Origin: Dipetalonema caudispina
Taxonomy: Eukaryota > Nematoda > Chromadorea > Rhabditida > Onchocercidae
DNA: 44,439 nucleotides
Assembly (NCBI GenBank): GCA_013365325.1
Contig: JABVXV010000432.1
Location: forward strand, 1 to 44,439
Direction of reading: 5' to 3'
The notes beneath the pieces were generated by a model. It was not told the origin of the DNA, did no database searches, and was given only the letters and a program-made list of their open reading frames with translations. Below, in pieces: positions 14,148 through 26,239 of the stretch (position 1 is the first letter of the stretch; every line of letters begins with the position of its first letter). The translations under genes were made by a program, and so were the position numbers.

Positions 14148-15142
14148 TAAACGAAGCATTAGCACATTATCATATGATCACTGGCATATTTCTATTATTC
14201 TCCTCTCTCTCTCTATTTTCGGCATTGTCCTTTTTGCTGTTGTAGTTCGGGAACAAAGGTTGAAAGTGGTGGGAAGATAAGGGTATTTTAACAAACCCCA
14301 TATCACGTTAGGCCATTATATTTGCTTTATTTAGCGTTCAACATCTCTCTGTGATAGTTTCTATTATTATTAACAGTTTTCTTAGGTTATTATGCTGTAT
14401 TATGGAATGTTTTACATTATCATTTGAAAGAAATAAAAGTTTTGTGAAACTTAAGTGTGTTACGAATATGATAGAAGTCTTCGTATGAACAACAACTTTT
14501 TGATGTTGAATTATTGAATGATCTCGTTTGTTGGAACTTCTTAGCTTCATTCTCTTTAATTTGCATATTTAACTCTGAATGCTATTGGTCTATTACGGAG
14601 GAAGCAATTTTTGGGTTTTGTGGAATTCTTAGATTGAATAATGATAAGTTATTTGGTTTTCGAGATGTACCTAGAGTTTAAATAACAGGCTTTGAAATTT
14701 TGTTTGAAAACAATTTATAGCTGAATTCATAAGTTTGACGAATTTTCACGTAAAATAACGGAACATTTGAAGCGTCTTTATCTGTTAATGTACAGTATGA
14801 AAATTTTTACCATGCAAATATATCCAAAATTGAGCGAAATTTGAAAGCAAATATGCGAAAGGAACTAGTAGCAGCTTATCTGAATAATGAAGACAATATC
14901 GGAAGCAAGCGTGATGAAGGTCGTAAGGTGGTTTGATGCATATTCCACAAAGGAAATATTTCGGATGCATATGAGTTAACTTATATCACCAACATACGTT
15001 ACTATCACTTATTGATTGATTTCATTGAAATAACAATAAAATGACGATTTAGCAATTAATGAATACAAGAAAGCAAACAATTCTGCATTGAGAATTTATC
15101 GAGAAATTACGATTTTAGGGGATGCCAGTAAATTTCTTATAT
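13350..15142. other. convergent intergenic region
   Basis: This is the space between the twinfilin stop (+) and the stop of the ZM-motif gene (-), so it must hold both 3' UTRs and polyadenylation sites. A canonical AATAAA occurs on the plus strand at 14432, about 1.1 kb past the twinfilin stop, but I cannot tell whether it is used. A T run of about 33 nt interrupts it near 14117-14145. No convincing coding exon was found on either strand. Confidence 0.5.
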
Positions 15143-18100
15143 TCAGTGAACGGTGGTGGTATTTGTCGTTGTCGTATCGGTTACAGTTTTCTTTTTATAA
15201 TATTTTGTGGTTACGTGTCTGAAAATGCAAAAAAAGAAAAGAAAGTTTCTTTTATCATTAACTATTAAAGATTGGAAATTGGCTACAAAAACGACAAGAT
15301 ATTAGTTCAATCTACAGTTTTGCTTAAAGTTGTTAGATAAATTAAGCTGCTTTGGTTATCTTTTCTAACATTTAGAGTTTCACTTTTAATAGGTATTTAA
15401 TGGAACTCAAATTCAAAATTACTTCCGAATACTTCGAAAGTTTTTCAACTCTCAAGATCAAACTATAATTTATTCGAAGATGAATCAATGAAAATTATTA
15501 CCTAGAAATGACACCAGGTTCAAGTGGTGTCTCAACAACACGCCTTTCTTCTTCTTTAAGCAGCGTACTTTCGCTATTCGGATTAACACTCGTCACAACT
15601 TCACGTTTATACGTTACAGGTTGACCATCCTTATCCACATAATTACCTTCCAAACTTGCTTCCGTATTTGCTACTGTACCTCGAGGTAACACCTATAATA
15701 AATGTAGCTTTTTTTGAGAATCAATTAATTATATTATATCAAATAATATAATGACTTAGAATTTTCAAAAATTTCTAATTTCTAAATCATTTCAAAAATT
15801 ATTTACTTTTTTAATTAGTTATCCGAAAATTTTGAAAGAATGTATTGCTAATCATATCCATTATTTATTATATAAAATATAAGGAAAGAAATTTCACATT
15901 TATTTCATGTTTGATTAAAAAAAAAAAACCATTGATAATGTTTGAATATAATTTATAAACATTAAAATAACTTCATTAATGGAAGGGATTTTATTTTAAA
16001 ATAGAAAAAAAAAGTAGGAGAATTATAGCAGAATTGTAACATATATACATATATCAATATTATTTCAAAAGCAAATATTTGTTATCGAATTATTATTGAA
16101 TTATTTATTATCCTTTTTTGTAATAATCTGAATCGAAATAGAATTGAATAATTTTTATGGCAGCTTAGAAAGTGATATTTATTGGTTGATGATGAAGATG
16201 AAATATATTGTAGTGTTTGCATGTACACCAATTAATTCCATTAGTAGATTATAAATTTTAAGTTTTTATGGTATCATTATTATTGGTAAATAATTGTTTC
16301 TTTCCTAACATTGTTCTGCAAAAGTGTCTTTTATATATTTTGAGTATATATACCTTTTTTTTTTTCTTTTTTTACAAATCATATTAAATTAAATAAAAAG
16401 TGTCACTAATCTCACGCCATTTCACGTAGACTCAAATAAATTTAAAATGGCTATTATTAACATATTTCCGAAAAATATTGGATTTTTTTAATGATTTCAA
16501 TAAAATTACATTATAATAATTGGGGAAAAAAAAAAGAACTGAATAAATGATAATCAAAAAAATCTTTAAAGATATAAATAATGTGTTACCTCAGACATTT
16601 CAGTATGCCGATTGAAATCACCACCACCTTGTGTAACGGATACAATCGAGGTATTATAGGGTGCAGCAGTTTCGTGATGTGTTTTTCGTTGATAACTCGT
16701 TTTTTCGATTGCATACCTTTCGGTCGGATTCGATTCCGGTAGTGGAATTGCACTAACCGGTTGATTACTTATTATTCTTTCCGTGGAACGCTCATGCATT
16801 TTTTGTTCATAACGTGAACTGCTACAGAAAAAACGTTAAATCATTAATATTTATTTTTATATGAAAATTTAAGAAATTAAATTTAGATTTATTCACATGA
16901 TGCGATTTATTATAGATGAAAAAAAAAAATTACCCTATATGCTACTTCATTTTCAAACCTAAACAGATTCATTCAATTAATTCAATCTTCAGTTAAATTT
17001 CATACCTTTGTGATTGCCAAGTGGATGATTCATGTTGAGTATCGGATGATACCGGATGTGGTGGTCCAATAGGTATAGGAACATAACTACTTTGCCTAGC
17101 AGGTGTTCCATGCTCTGACATATATTGTTGTTGTTGACTGCTTGAATAGGATGTATGATATTGTCTTTGATTCCGTTGTACATTTTCCGGACCACTATCA
17201 CCATGACCCATATGTGTTGTATACTGTGTCTGTGATACGAAACCGTCGTAATCACCGGTTGGTCTTTGAGTAGCACTACCATATCCACCACCTTCACGAT
17301 TTTGTCGATCAGCTTCACTTTGCCATAAAGCATGAGTTTGATTAGCTCTATTGTACCAATATGGCGGTTGTTGTGGTGGAATCTACAAAATATCCATTTT
17401 AATTAATAAATGCATTTTCTATTAATGATCCTATTTTTTGAATTTTCACAATTCACAATTATTATCATATTACATTTTGTATTGGAATTTATTGAAGGAT
17501 GTAATTAAATTTCTTCTTATTTTTTTTTGCATAAAATATTTGAAGAATATTTGACACAAATATCCACCATTCTAAATATCTTTCTTAACAAACCTTTGAA
17601 GAAGGTGGCATTTGTATACGGGCATCCGTATTTCTTGCTTTATCTTCCCAAATATTACGTCGATCACTAACAATACGTGACCATGTTGGTTCATGATCAT
17701 ACATCTAAAAATATTTTATTAATAAAAGTTTTTTGAATGAAATTAATTGGTTGATGAATTTATAATACCTTATTATTTTCACTTTCTACTTACTATATTA
17801 ATGTCGTTTTAATTAAGCAAAACCATTTTTCTTTCTTTTTTTTTTTAATAAGCAAATGCTGACACATATCAAATTTAAAAAAAAAAAAAAAAAAATAGAA
17901 ATAAAAGCTATCGTTAAATAAAGCTTGAAAACTTTTCATATAAATTACAAAAATTAATATTGAACTTTCATAATAAACTAAACATCATTTATTTGAAAAA
18001 GATTTTAGTTTTTTTTTAAAAAAAAAAAGAAAAAAAAATTGCAAAAAAAAAGATAAAAAAATGAAAAGAAAATTTTAAATAAAAAGTGACATAATTATAA

Positions 18101-21100
18101 CATCGCGAGAAATTTTATTCAAATTAAATATCAGTATGCACAGCAATAGCAACGAAAAAAAAAAAAAAATTAGAAGTTTCATGTTTTTGTCAATTGATAG
18201 AAGAGGGAGGATTAAGCGGAATTGGTTAAAGGTACGGTAAGGTAACAATTTAGATGAAGACGGAAAAAAGGATTGGAGAACGGATGACGGGAGAGGATAA
18301 AAGCAGAAATGGAAGCAGGAAGAATGGAACAAATAGAGGACCTGGGAGCGGGCAAAGCGAGGGTCCGACCTGTTCTTCCAATGATTATGCTTTTCGAAAG
18401 ATCTTGATTGCCATTCCGGGGTCATCGACCTCTTTTGAGCAATTAGCGCTTTATCGTTTAACAGTGTTTCAATTGTCACCTCTTTCTCGATGTTCTCATT
18501 GGCCCATTCGTATCTTTCCGTTGGTGCTGTACTTTGCGATCGAATCCACGTTTGTTCTGTCTTTCCATATGGCATGTTACCTGCACCAGTACCTGTACGT
18601 TTACCAGTGCTACCACGCGATGCATAATTGGTAACTGTTTGTGATGTATAACCCGCAAGATCCGTTGATGGTGGATGTGTTCCGTGAAACGATGGCGGAA
18701 TTGAGTATATGTCACGTGTCCTAGATGTATTACTTCGTCTGTATGCAGAGTTATCAGTCTTCGCTGATAAACTGAATGTTGTTGGTTTACTTATTTCTTC
18801 CTGACGACTAACAGTACGATGTTGACGAGTAAAACCAGCAGTTGGTCCAAATGACGTACCAAAACAATGATCAGGTTGTTCATTTCTGGCAAGATGTTGA
18901 TTGGATCGCGTATCTCCAACTAGGATATCAGCAGAAACGTGATCCACGTTAGGTGCCACTTCGATATTCATCTCATCACGTTTCAGTGTAGCATGATCAA
19001 ATTTGGAGTGCAATCGACGTTGTTCCGGTCCATGGCCATGATATGGACCACCTATCCCTACTGCACCCTTCCGGTAATCCATACCACCCATTTCATATCC
19101 AGGGATTGTTCTATGCTCATCATGATATTTCCGATTGTTTCCATAGTAGATGTACGATGATGAATCCTGTGGTATGCGTGATCTGTCCACATAATCTAAT
19201 CCACCAAATTCGTATCCTCGTTTCGTCGATCTATAATACCATTGCTATACATCAAATGCACAAAAGCTTTCTTTCTTGGTTAACATTCAACTTTTTGTAA
19301 TTTTTTTTTTTTTTTACTTTTATAGTTGAACTTTTGAAATTCCTCAAGTTCACAATGTAATTAATTCTTTACGAACTCAAACTTCTTAATTAATATTATG
19401 AAATTAACAGTATACCTTTCTTCACTTCGCTTTTTTGGATGCTGTAAAGTGGAATATTGAGGTGCATAATAGGGTTGTGTAGCAGAAGGTGTTGCTGAAC
19501 GAGCTCGTTCACTTCGACTACGTGCTGTTTGTGCCCAATATGGTTCCTAAAAAAAAAAAATTTTTAATTTTAAGCAATTTTAAAAGGTCAATTTTGAATA
19601 GATAATGTAATTTTACCAAAAACTAAATAAATACATAATTAATTTGAAATGATAGATATAAATAAAATATCTAAATAGTATTGTTATTTACATCAAAATT
19701 AAAAATGTTACTTTCTAAAAATTAATCAAGTAAATTGCTAATTTAATTAGACCTGTGGTGGTGGGATATGAGGAATTTCCGCTTGCGCTATCAGCTCATT
19801 GAAATGTTGGCCAAATGTATCATTTTCACCAGCTTTTATTGCTTTCAATGTTTCTGATATTTCTGGATTAAAATGTCGATCACTAGCACCAAGCGCATGA
19901 TCTGGTCCTGCACCTACTTGCTGCTTATATTGTTCTTCTGCAGCTTCACTAAAACATAATTTCAAAAAATTACAAAATTATTGTTAACCATTACAAAAAA
20001 GTTTATTTTCTTTAACATTCACAATATTAGTATCAATTTTTGCTATGAAAAACTTTAACTCATTCATTTAATAGTTTTTTATAGCAATATTGATTTTTTT
20101 TTTCTTTTTTACGAAACTTTTTCTTTTCCACTATGATAAATATATATATATGTATGGATAGCAAATGATATAATTTAGCATGCAACATCGATTCTGCTTA
20201 ATTTTAATTACTCATCCATCAATTCATGGTGAAACTTGATCATGGATAATGAAAATCTTTGGCTCGTGTAATGCTATTAGTCCAAATTTCGGTTACTAGA
20301 CATTTAGCAATTTTGATGAAATTTATAATTTTGAAATAGATATAGGATTTTGATATTTTTAATGATAAAAAAATTTATCAAATGTCAGAAAAATGAAAAA
20401 GATAATAATTTTCACTTATTATAAAAGAAGAAATCATTCAATTCTTTTTATTTAGCTAAAATATTTCTTACCTTTATTTTTATTACTTTCCCTACTTACT
20501 TTTTATTTGAAATCATGATTCATTCAAAATAAATATTTGTCGAATTATATTTTCGAAGATTTTAACAGCTAACAATAATAATGATCATGATGTTTTAATG
20601 ATATTTTGCCGAAATGTTTAATATGTGATACATACATTCTTTTTTCGTTTTTTATTTTCGAAAAATTAGTGAAACTATTGAGAGAAACGAAGGATGCTAT
20701 TAATTAGATCGCTTTTTTCATATATATACTTCATTCAAACGAACAACTAATATTTTTTCGGGAAAAAAAAAAAAAAAAAAAAAAAAAAAGCAAAAGTAAA
20801 AAGTATAAAATAAAAAGGAAATTTACAGCAGCTGTTTTCCGGATGTCTTTTGAACAGCTCACCTGTATCGTTCACATTTGTGAAACATCAAGAAGTTAAA
20901 AGCGAAAAACAAAATTTGTTTTTAAAAGATTGCAAATCTTTTTTTTTTCTTTTTTTTTTTTCCTAAATTGCCCTTTCTTCCAACTTTTTCTTCTTTTTTC
21001 AAAAAAAAAAAAAAAACTAACTTGATTAAGTGTTAGGACAAATAACAATGAAATACACTAAAGTACGTTTGTTTAAAGTAAACATTTAAATTATCTGAAA

Positions 21101-21273
21101 ATACTTTTGCAATTATTCAATAATTTGGTATGCTATTTTCACAGGTGTAAAATGATGATATTATTAAATGGTAGCATCATTATCACTATGAGATAACAGA
21201 GACTATTTGATAATAACTATTATCACTGTAAAATAATGGTGCTATTTTATTATGAAATCATTGAGACTTGCAA

Positions 21274-21309
<36 letters not shown>

Positions 21310-21642
21310 ATTATCATAGCATAATATATATTTGCTACTACTCAGCAAGTTTCCATTATGTTAATGATTTAAAATAGCTATAATTAATGATCGCTCAACT
21401 AAATAACAGTATTCAATTATCAATGAGCGAATTCATTAATAAAAAAAAAAAAAAAAAAAGTTGTTGAAAGATGAAAGAGAGGACCAAAAGCTTAGAAGAA
21501 GTGAAAATAATATGGTGAAGAAATAATATTTTAATAGGAGTAAAAAATATCTAAGAAATTTTAAACTTAAATTTAAGATTGCAAAAGTTTTTGGAATAGT
21601 CCACACCGCAAATTACATTTATTAAATTTTACCTAACAATTT

Positions 21643-21680
<38 letters not shown>

Positions 21681-22678
21681 ATAGAGTTAATCTTTCTCGG
21701 AAATAAATTCCTGAGAAACAAAAAAAAACGTATAAAAATAAAACTTTCGCTTCCTTTTTTTTTTTTTTCTAACAATATGATAAGCTATCATCGTTATCAG
21801 ATATAGATATACTTCTATTGTCTAGAATTATTTTAGCACATTTGATGGAAAAGATTTAACAGAAAACATAGATCTGTATAATATTTCGAACGTTGCCAAA
21901 AATTTAGTCTAAAGCATTTTCAACATATTGTTTTCCATTTCCTTCCTTCATTTTTCCGCACTATCCAATCTTCCGGTATTGACACAATTTCAACCATATA
22001 GTATAATAAGAATTGTCATTTCAACTCGTAAATATACTCACATCATTCATTTTAGTAATGTAAAAAAAGAGAAAGACGAATTAATCATCAATAAAATTCT
22101 TTTTTATCCATTATTATAGGATAAAATGAAATTCATAATTAAATTCAGCGGATTCAAAAACGATGAAACCTTCATTGATATACGTTATACTTTTTCCAAA
22201 TATTTAAAGGAAAAAAAAAAAAAAAAACTAATAAAGCATTTTTATTTCAAACCTAAATATAAATCATAATCTAATCTATTTGCTAAATGAAATTTAGCTA
22301 GCAAAATGTATATCATATATGTTTAAATAAAGATGAATAATATGTTATTGATAAAATCAATGGTAAATTTCAAACGATTTAATATTGTAATAATTCATTA
22401 ATTTAGTAAATTATAAAAAAGGAATGAAATATGTATCACATATGTGTATGAATGAAAATGATAATTAGTTGTTGACAAAATCAATCATAAATTCTACATC
22501 ATTCATTATTGTAGCATGAATTAATTTCATTGAATTAGATTAATGGAATGGAAATTTTTCTTATATCAATTAAATTTAACAAATATAATATAATGAATGA
22601 ATGAATGATAAGATTTGATAAGAATGCTTACCGTGAATAAAGTGGCATTGGCGTATTGTATTGTATATTAGATGGCAT
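15143..22678 (-). CDS. Zasp-like (ZM) motif protein, probable actinin/Z-disc associated
   Basis: Nine exons, read on the minus strand: 22678-22632, 19948-19753, 19546-19416, 19230-18342, 17704-17594, 17382-17006, 16821-16590, 15692-15502, 15218-15143. All phases agree and give 749 aa. Residues 1-30 contain QYNTPMPLYS followed by a helical EAAEEQYKQQ stretch. This is the ZM motif of ALP/ZASP/CLP36 proteins, which in that family binds alpha-actinin. No PDZ or LIM domain is present in these exons. The rest is mostly disordered, rich in Ser, Arg, Gln, Tyr and His, with paired repeats: GYEFGGLDY (130-138) and GYEMGGMDY (169-177), and IPPPQEPYW (77-85) and IPPQQPPYW (459-467). Trp-centred blocks recur (EPTWSRIV, PEWQSRSF). 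The basic, Thr-rich C-terminus HVTTKYYKKK comes from a 25-codon last exon. Exon 1 encodes only 15 and two-thirds codons before a 2.7-kb intron. Function as a muscle attachment protein is inferred from the ZM motif. Confidence 0.8.
16818..16824 (-). promoter_or_regulatory. NAGNAG tandem splice acceptor
   Basis: At the start of exon 7 of the ZM-motif gene the minus strand reads CTGTAGCAG|T. Splicing at the first AG (exon from 16821) or the second (exon from 16818) both keep the frame and differ by one serine. Confidence 0.6.
22306..22530. repeat. diverged tandem duplication in ZM gene intron 1
   Basis: About 100 bp starting at 22306 aligns with about 100 bp starting at 22431, an offset of 125 bp. 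Shared blocks in order are ATGTAT..CATAT, a central GAYAAAATCAAT, TAAATT and ATTATTGTA. Mismatches are spread throughout, so the duplication is old. Confidence 0.6.
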
Positions 22679-22680
22679 AA

Positions 22681-22809
22681 TTTCCTTTTTTACTTTTCTT
22701 TTTTTTTTCCTTCTTTTTTTTTTTTTTCTTTTCGTTTTTCCCTTCTTTTTTTCACTTTTTTCTTCCTTTCTTTTCTTTTTTTTTTTTTTTTTTTTTTTCC
22801 TTTTTTTTT
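22681..22809. repeat. homopyrimidine tract abutting the ZM gene start
   Basis: About 129 bp of nearly pure C/T on the plus strand (A/G-rich on the coding minus strand), broken by only a few purines. It ends 2 bp from the start codon at 22678. If transcribed it would be a purine-only 5' UTR. The same property makes it a poor splice or trans-splice acceptor, which supports the ATG at 22678 as a true first codon. Confidence 0.85.
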
Positions 22810-22810
22810 C

Positions 22811-22992
22811 AACAACAATAGAAAGAAATTGGGGGAATTTATGAAGAAATTAGAATTCTAAAAAAGAGGGTCGAAAGCTTGCTGCTACGATAACAATAAA
22901 TGAAGAAGATTAGGATGATATGATATTGAAATTGCTGTTGCCACTTCTTCTTCTTCTTCTTCGTCTTCTTCCTGGAATTACTGCTAGTGCTA

Positions 22993-23034
<42 letters not shown>

Positions 23035-23170
23035 GTGATACTGATATTGGTATGCTATTTGAGCATTCGATCAGGATGAATTGGTTTGGTGGTGTATGAA
23101 AAGCATCGTTTTTACGGGGTAAACTGATGAGGGAGGAGATCGGATCATCATTGAATGCGGTAGTTTGGAT

Positions 23171-23202
<32 letters not shown>

Positions 23203-26200
23203 TACCCTTTTTCCGTGCCACACCCTCCGTCTTTTATCACATCATATCATTGTATCATATCCGGAGACCTGAATGGATTACATTTCCAAACGATATTCAT
23301 CACTTCCATTCGGTTGTTTCAGTAAATGACGAAAAAGCCGTTCAAACATTACTCATCATTGATTAGACAAAAAAAAAAATATTGAAAAATGTGAAAATTA
23401 TGGAAGAAGAAATTTAATTCGGAAATTTTATCTCATATAAATTGATTATAGATAATATATTATCAAATTTAAATTAAAAACTAACGGTATCATTTCCTGT
23501 TTTAAGCATACCGATACATTAAAAAATATGTTCAGGTGATATTAGAAATTTTCCGAGAAATTACAGCAATTTTTCAAGTGAAATCTTTATCATTCATTGC
23601 AAATTTCTAACAACTGATAGAGTACATCAATGCTTGGAATTCACATTTTTGTTTTTTGGTTTTTTTTTTTTGTTTTTTATTACGAAATGGCATAGGAACT
23701 TTCTTAAGGATTAGAAAGAAAATTTGAATTGAATTAATAAATTTCAAACAAATCTAAAAGATTTCATAACAATTCTTCATATTTTCCCTTTTCCCGCACT
23801 ATTTTTTCTTTTTTTTTTCTATGCAATGGTACAAATTAGCAAATCGGTCAATCTTTTGCGATAATTACTTGATAGTTTCAATATATTTTTTAAATAACAA
23901 GTATACTTGATTTGAAATGTCTACTTGGCTATAATTAGCTAATTAATTGGATTAGTTGCATTTAGGTAATAGTGGTAATACACTAAACCTCAAAATTACA
24001 AGTGACGAAGTTAATTCATTGGAAAGATAGGCAAGAATTAAGGAATCCAGTCCCAAAAAAAAAAAAAAGTGGAAATTTCAAGTTTTAAATAAGATGCTAT
24101 TAAAAAAAAAGCCAAGAATTAGGAATATTTTGTTCTGTGAAATTAATCTTTTCAAAAAAAAAAAAAGAAAAATGAATTGAATATTTTCTTTATTATTAGT
24201 TCCGAAATTGTTGTTACTTTCCTTAAATTGCTTTTTACCGTTCTAGAAATTAGTACCATATTTTTGACTTAAATATTTTACACAATTTAACTCAAAAAGA
24301 TTTTTGGCTTATCAAATAACCATAATGATTGATATGAATGATTTTAAGAATAAAATAAAACATTTCATTTTACACTGAAATGTTTACAGTGCAACGTACT
24401 GAATTGAAATATGCACCAATGTTTTCGAACTTTATCATTCTTTTTCAAGTTACAATCAATATTGCAAAAAAAAAAAAAAAAAAAAAAAAAGAAAAGCAAA
24501 CTTAATTTCTTTTTTAAAAATTCACTTTTTAATTTAGAAAGTAATATGAAATATTCCAATAGTTTTTTTTCAAATTCATTAATTCGTATCAATTTTTGTA
24601 ATTTTTTAAAAAATCACTCTGAAAACTTATTTGTTAAATAAAATTTATTACATTTAATTAATGTATCAAAATGTCCATTTGTCCTAAAATTTACTATCAC
24701 TTTGAAAAAAGTATGTTGCAACTTTCCGTATGCATCATAAATATCCCGATTAATATCGACGAAAATTCAACAGTTGAGCAACATTTTACTACATAAAAAG
24801 AAAGCTATTCATTTTTAAATTGAGCATTTCAAACAATATCTGAAATGTGATAGCATCCATCCTAACGTGATAGATATCGTTGCTACATTTGAAATTTTTG
24901 AATATTGCTAATAATAGTTCTGTTACTGTTACTTCAATTGATTTGAACAATTCCAATTAATCTTAAAGAATGTGCTATCAATTATTCTGATTATATGATA
25001 TTTTGACAGTAAAATCTTACTCATTTTATTTTTTTCATCATTCCTGGAATGATGATTAGAAGAATTTTAATCAATCAAGCAAAATGATTATTGAGAATAG
25101 CATATCTTCAATGATTACCTGAAAATATTGTTTAACTTGCAGTATATTAAAATATATCAGTGGTGTTATTTTAATATTTCATCAATGTTATTGTCGAATT
25201 TTCAATGCAACGGTAAAATTGATTGTGTACCGATTAGAGTTACTCCAGGATAATTCCTATTTCAAGTTTATTGGCTTCAATTTTTGCTTTTAAAAAGCTA
25301 TGATTTACTTTACCCCATGTGGATATTAATTGAGAGCGCATGATGAGTGATACAAACATCGGACATCATCTGTTTAAATCTGTTTAATTTTGAAATTTTT
25401 AATTATTATTAAAATTTAAAAGTAACTTGAGTAAATCTATGATTGGATAGCTAATACAAAGAGTCATATTTGGTATATCAATTTGTCATTAAATGTTATC
25501 AGATTGATAATATCTGTTATGGTTGAAATATTTCCGGGACTATTTCATGTAAGTATTCATTATGGATGTTTTTATTTCTGCTCATTTTCATGTTCTCATA
25601 TATTTGTGAATTTTCTAATTGGATTTACATAAACTTTTTTGCAAAAGCATTTTTTTAAATCTAAGAATTTTATTACAACATTAAAACTGTTCAATGATAG
25701 GCTTGAATTCGTAACATCGATTCATTGTTTCATACATTTGGATATTTTTGATATAAAATTTGAACAATGAATCATAGTAGAAATCAAACAATTAAATTAA
25801 ATACTGTACTGATTATTTATTTCTCTTTCACAGTGTAAGCAATTAGTTCGAAGCAAATCATTAATTAGCTTTTTGTCATCAAGTAATCTTATCAGATGAA
25901 CAAAATATTGCAGCCTGGAAGAAATCGTATCGTTATGAAGTTATTCAAAATTTCATCAAATTATATTTGTAAAAAAAATGTCCACAGTGATAGTTTTTCT
26001 TTTTTTTTTTTGCTTTTTTACATATCATTATTATTAGTTAAAAAGTTGGTAAAAAATTTACTGAAATTAAAATAAGGGAAGCATCGAATCGCTAATGGGA
26101 TAATAGCATAAAAATTATCATTGATAACCGGTTATAATTCTATGATCAAACCGTATCATAGCATATTCACGTTAAAATGCGATACAATATTTTTGTTTAT

Positions 26201-26239
26201 TAGCTCGAGGATAATATAATTGATCGCGTCAAATTGTTT
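22811..26239. other. intergenic spacer between two minus-strand genes
   Basis: This 3.4-kb stretch separates the stop of the 258-aa gene from the ZM gene start. Apart from the microsatellite cluster it holds AT-rich DNA with many A/T homopolymers. It should contain the promoter and 5' UTR of the ZM gene and the 3' UTR of its neighbour. No coding exon, including any PDZ-encoding exon, was recognised on the minus strand. Confidence 0.5.
22943..23202. repeat. cluster of microsatellites
   Basis: Three simple repeats lie upstream of the ZM gene: (CTT)n with one interruption at about 22943-22972, a TTGCTG/CTG repeat at about 22993-23033, and (TG)n at 23176-23202. A 103-codon minus-strand frame covers them but translates to poly-Arg, poly-Ala/Thr and His/Thr repeats, so it is not listed as a gene. 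Confidence 0.9.

Noticed and set aside
18075..18341. Continuation of ZM exon 4 past 18342 into a hydrophobic tail
   Set aside because: The tail is intron sequence translated past the CAG|GTCCTC donor; splicing to 17704 keeps frame and restores coding composition.
18254..18634. 126-codon plus-strand frame
   Set aside because: It lies opposite ZM exon 4, which has matching splice phases on the minus strand, so it is a shadow.
22910..23221. 103-codon minus-strand frame upstream of the ZM gene
   Set aside because: It translates mainly to simple-repeat peptides (poly-Arg, Ala/Thr, His/Thr) from microsatellites and shows no splice or domain support.
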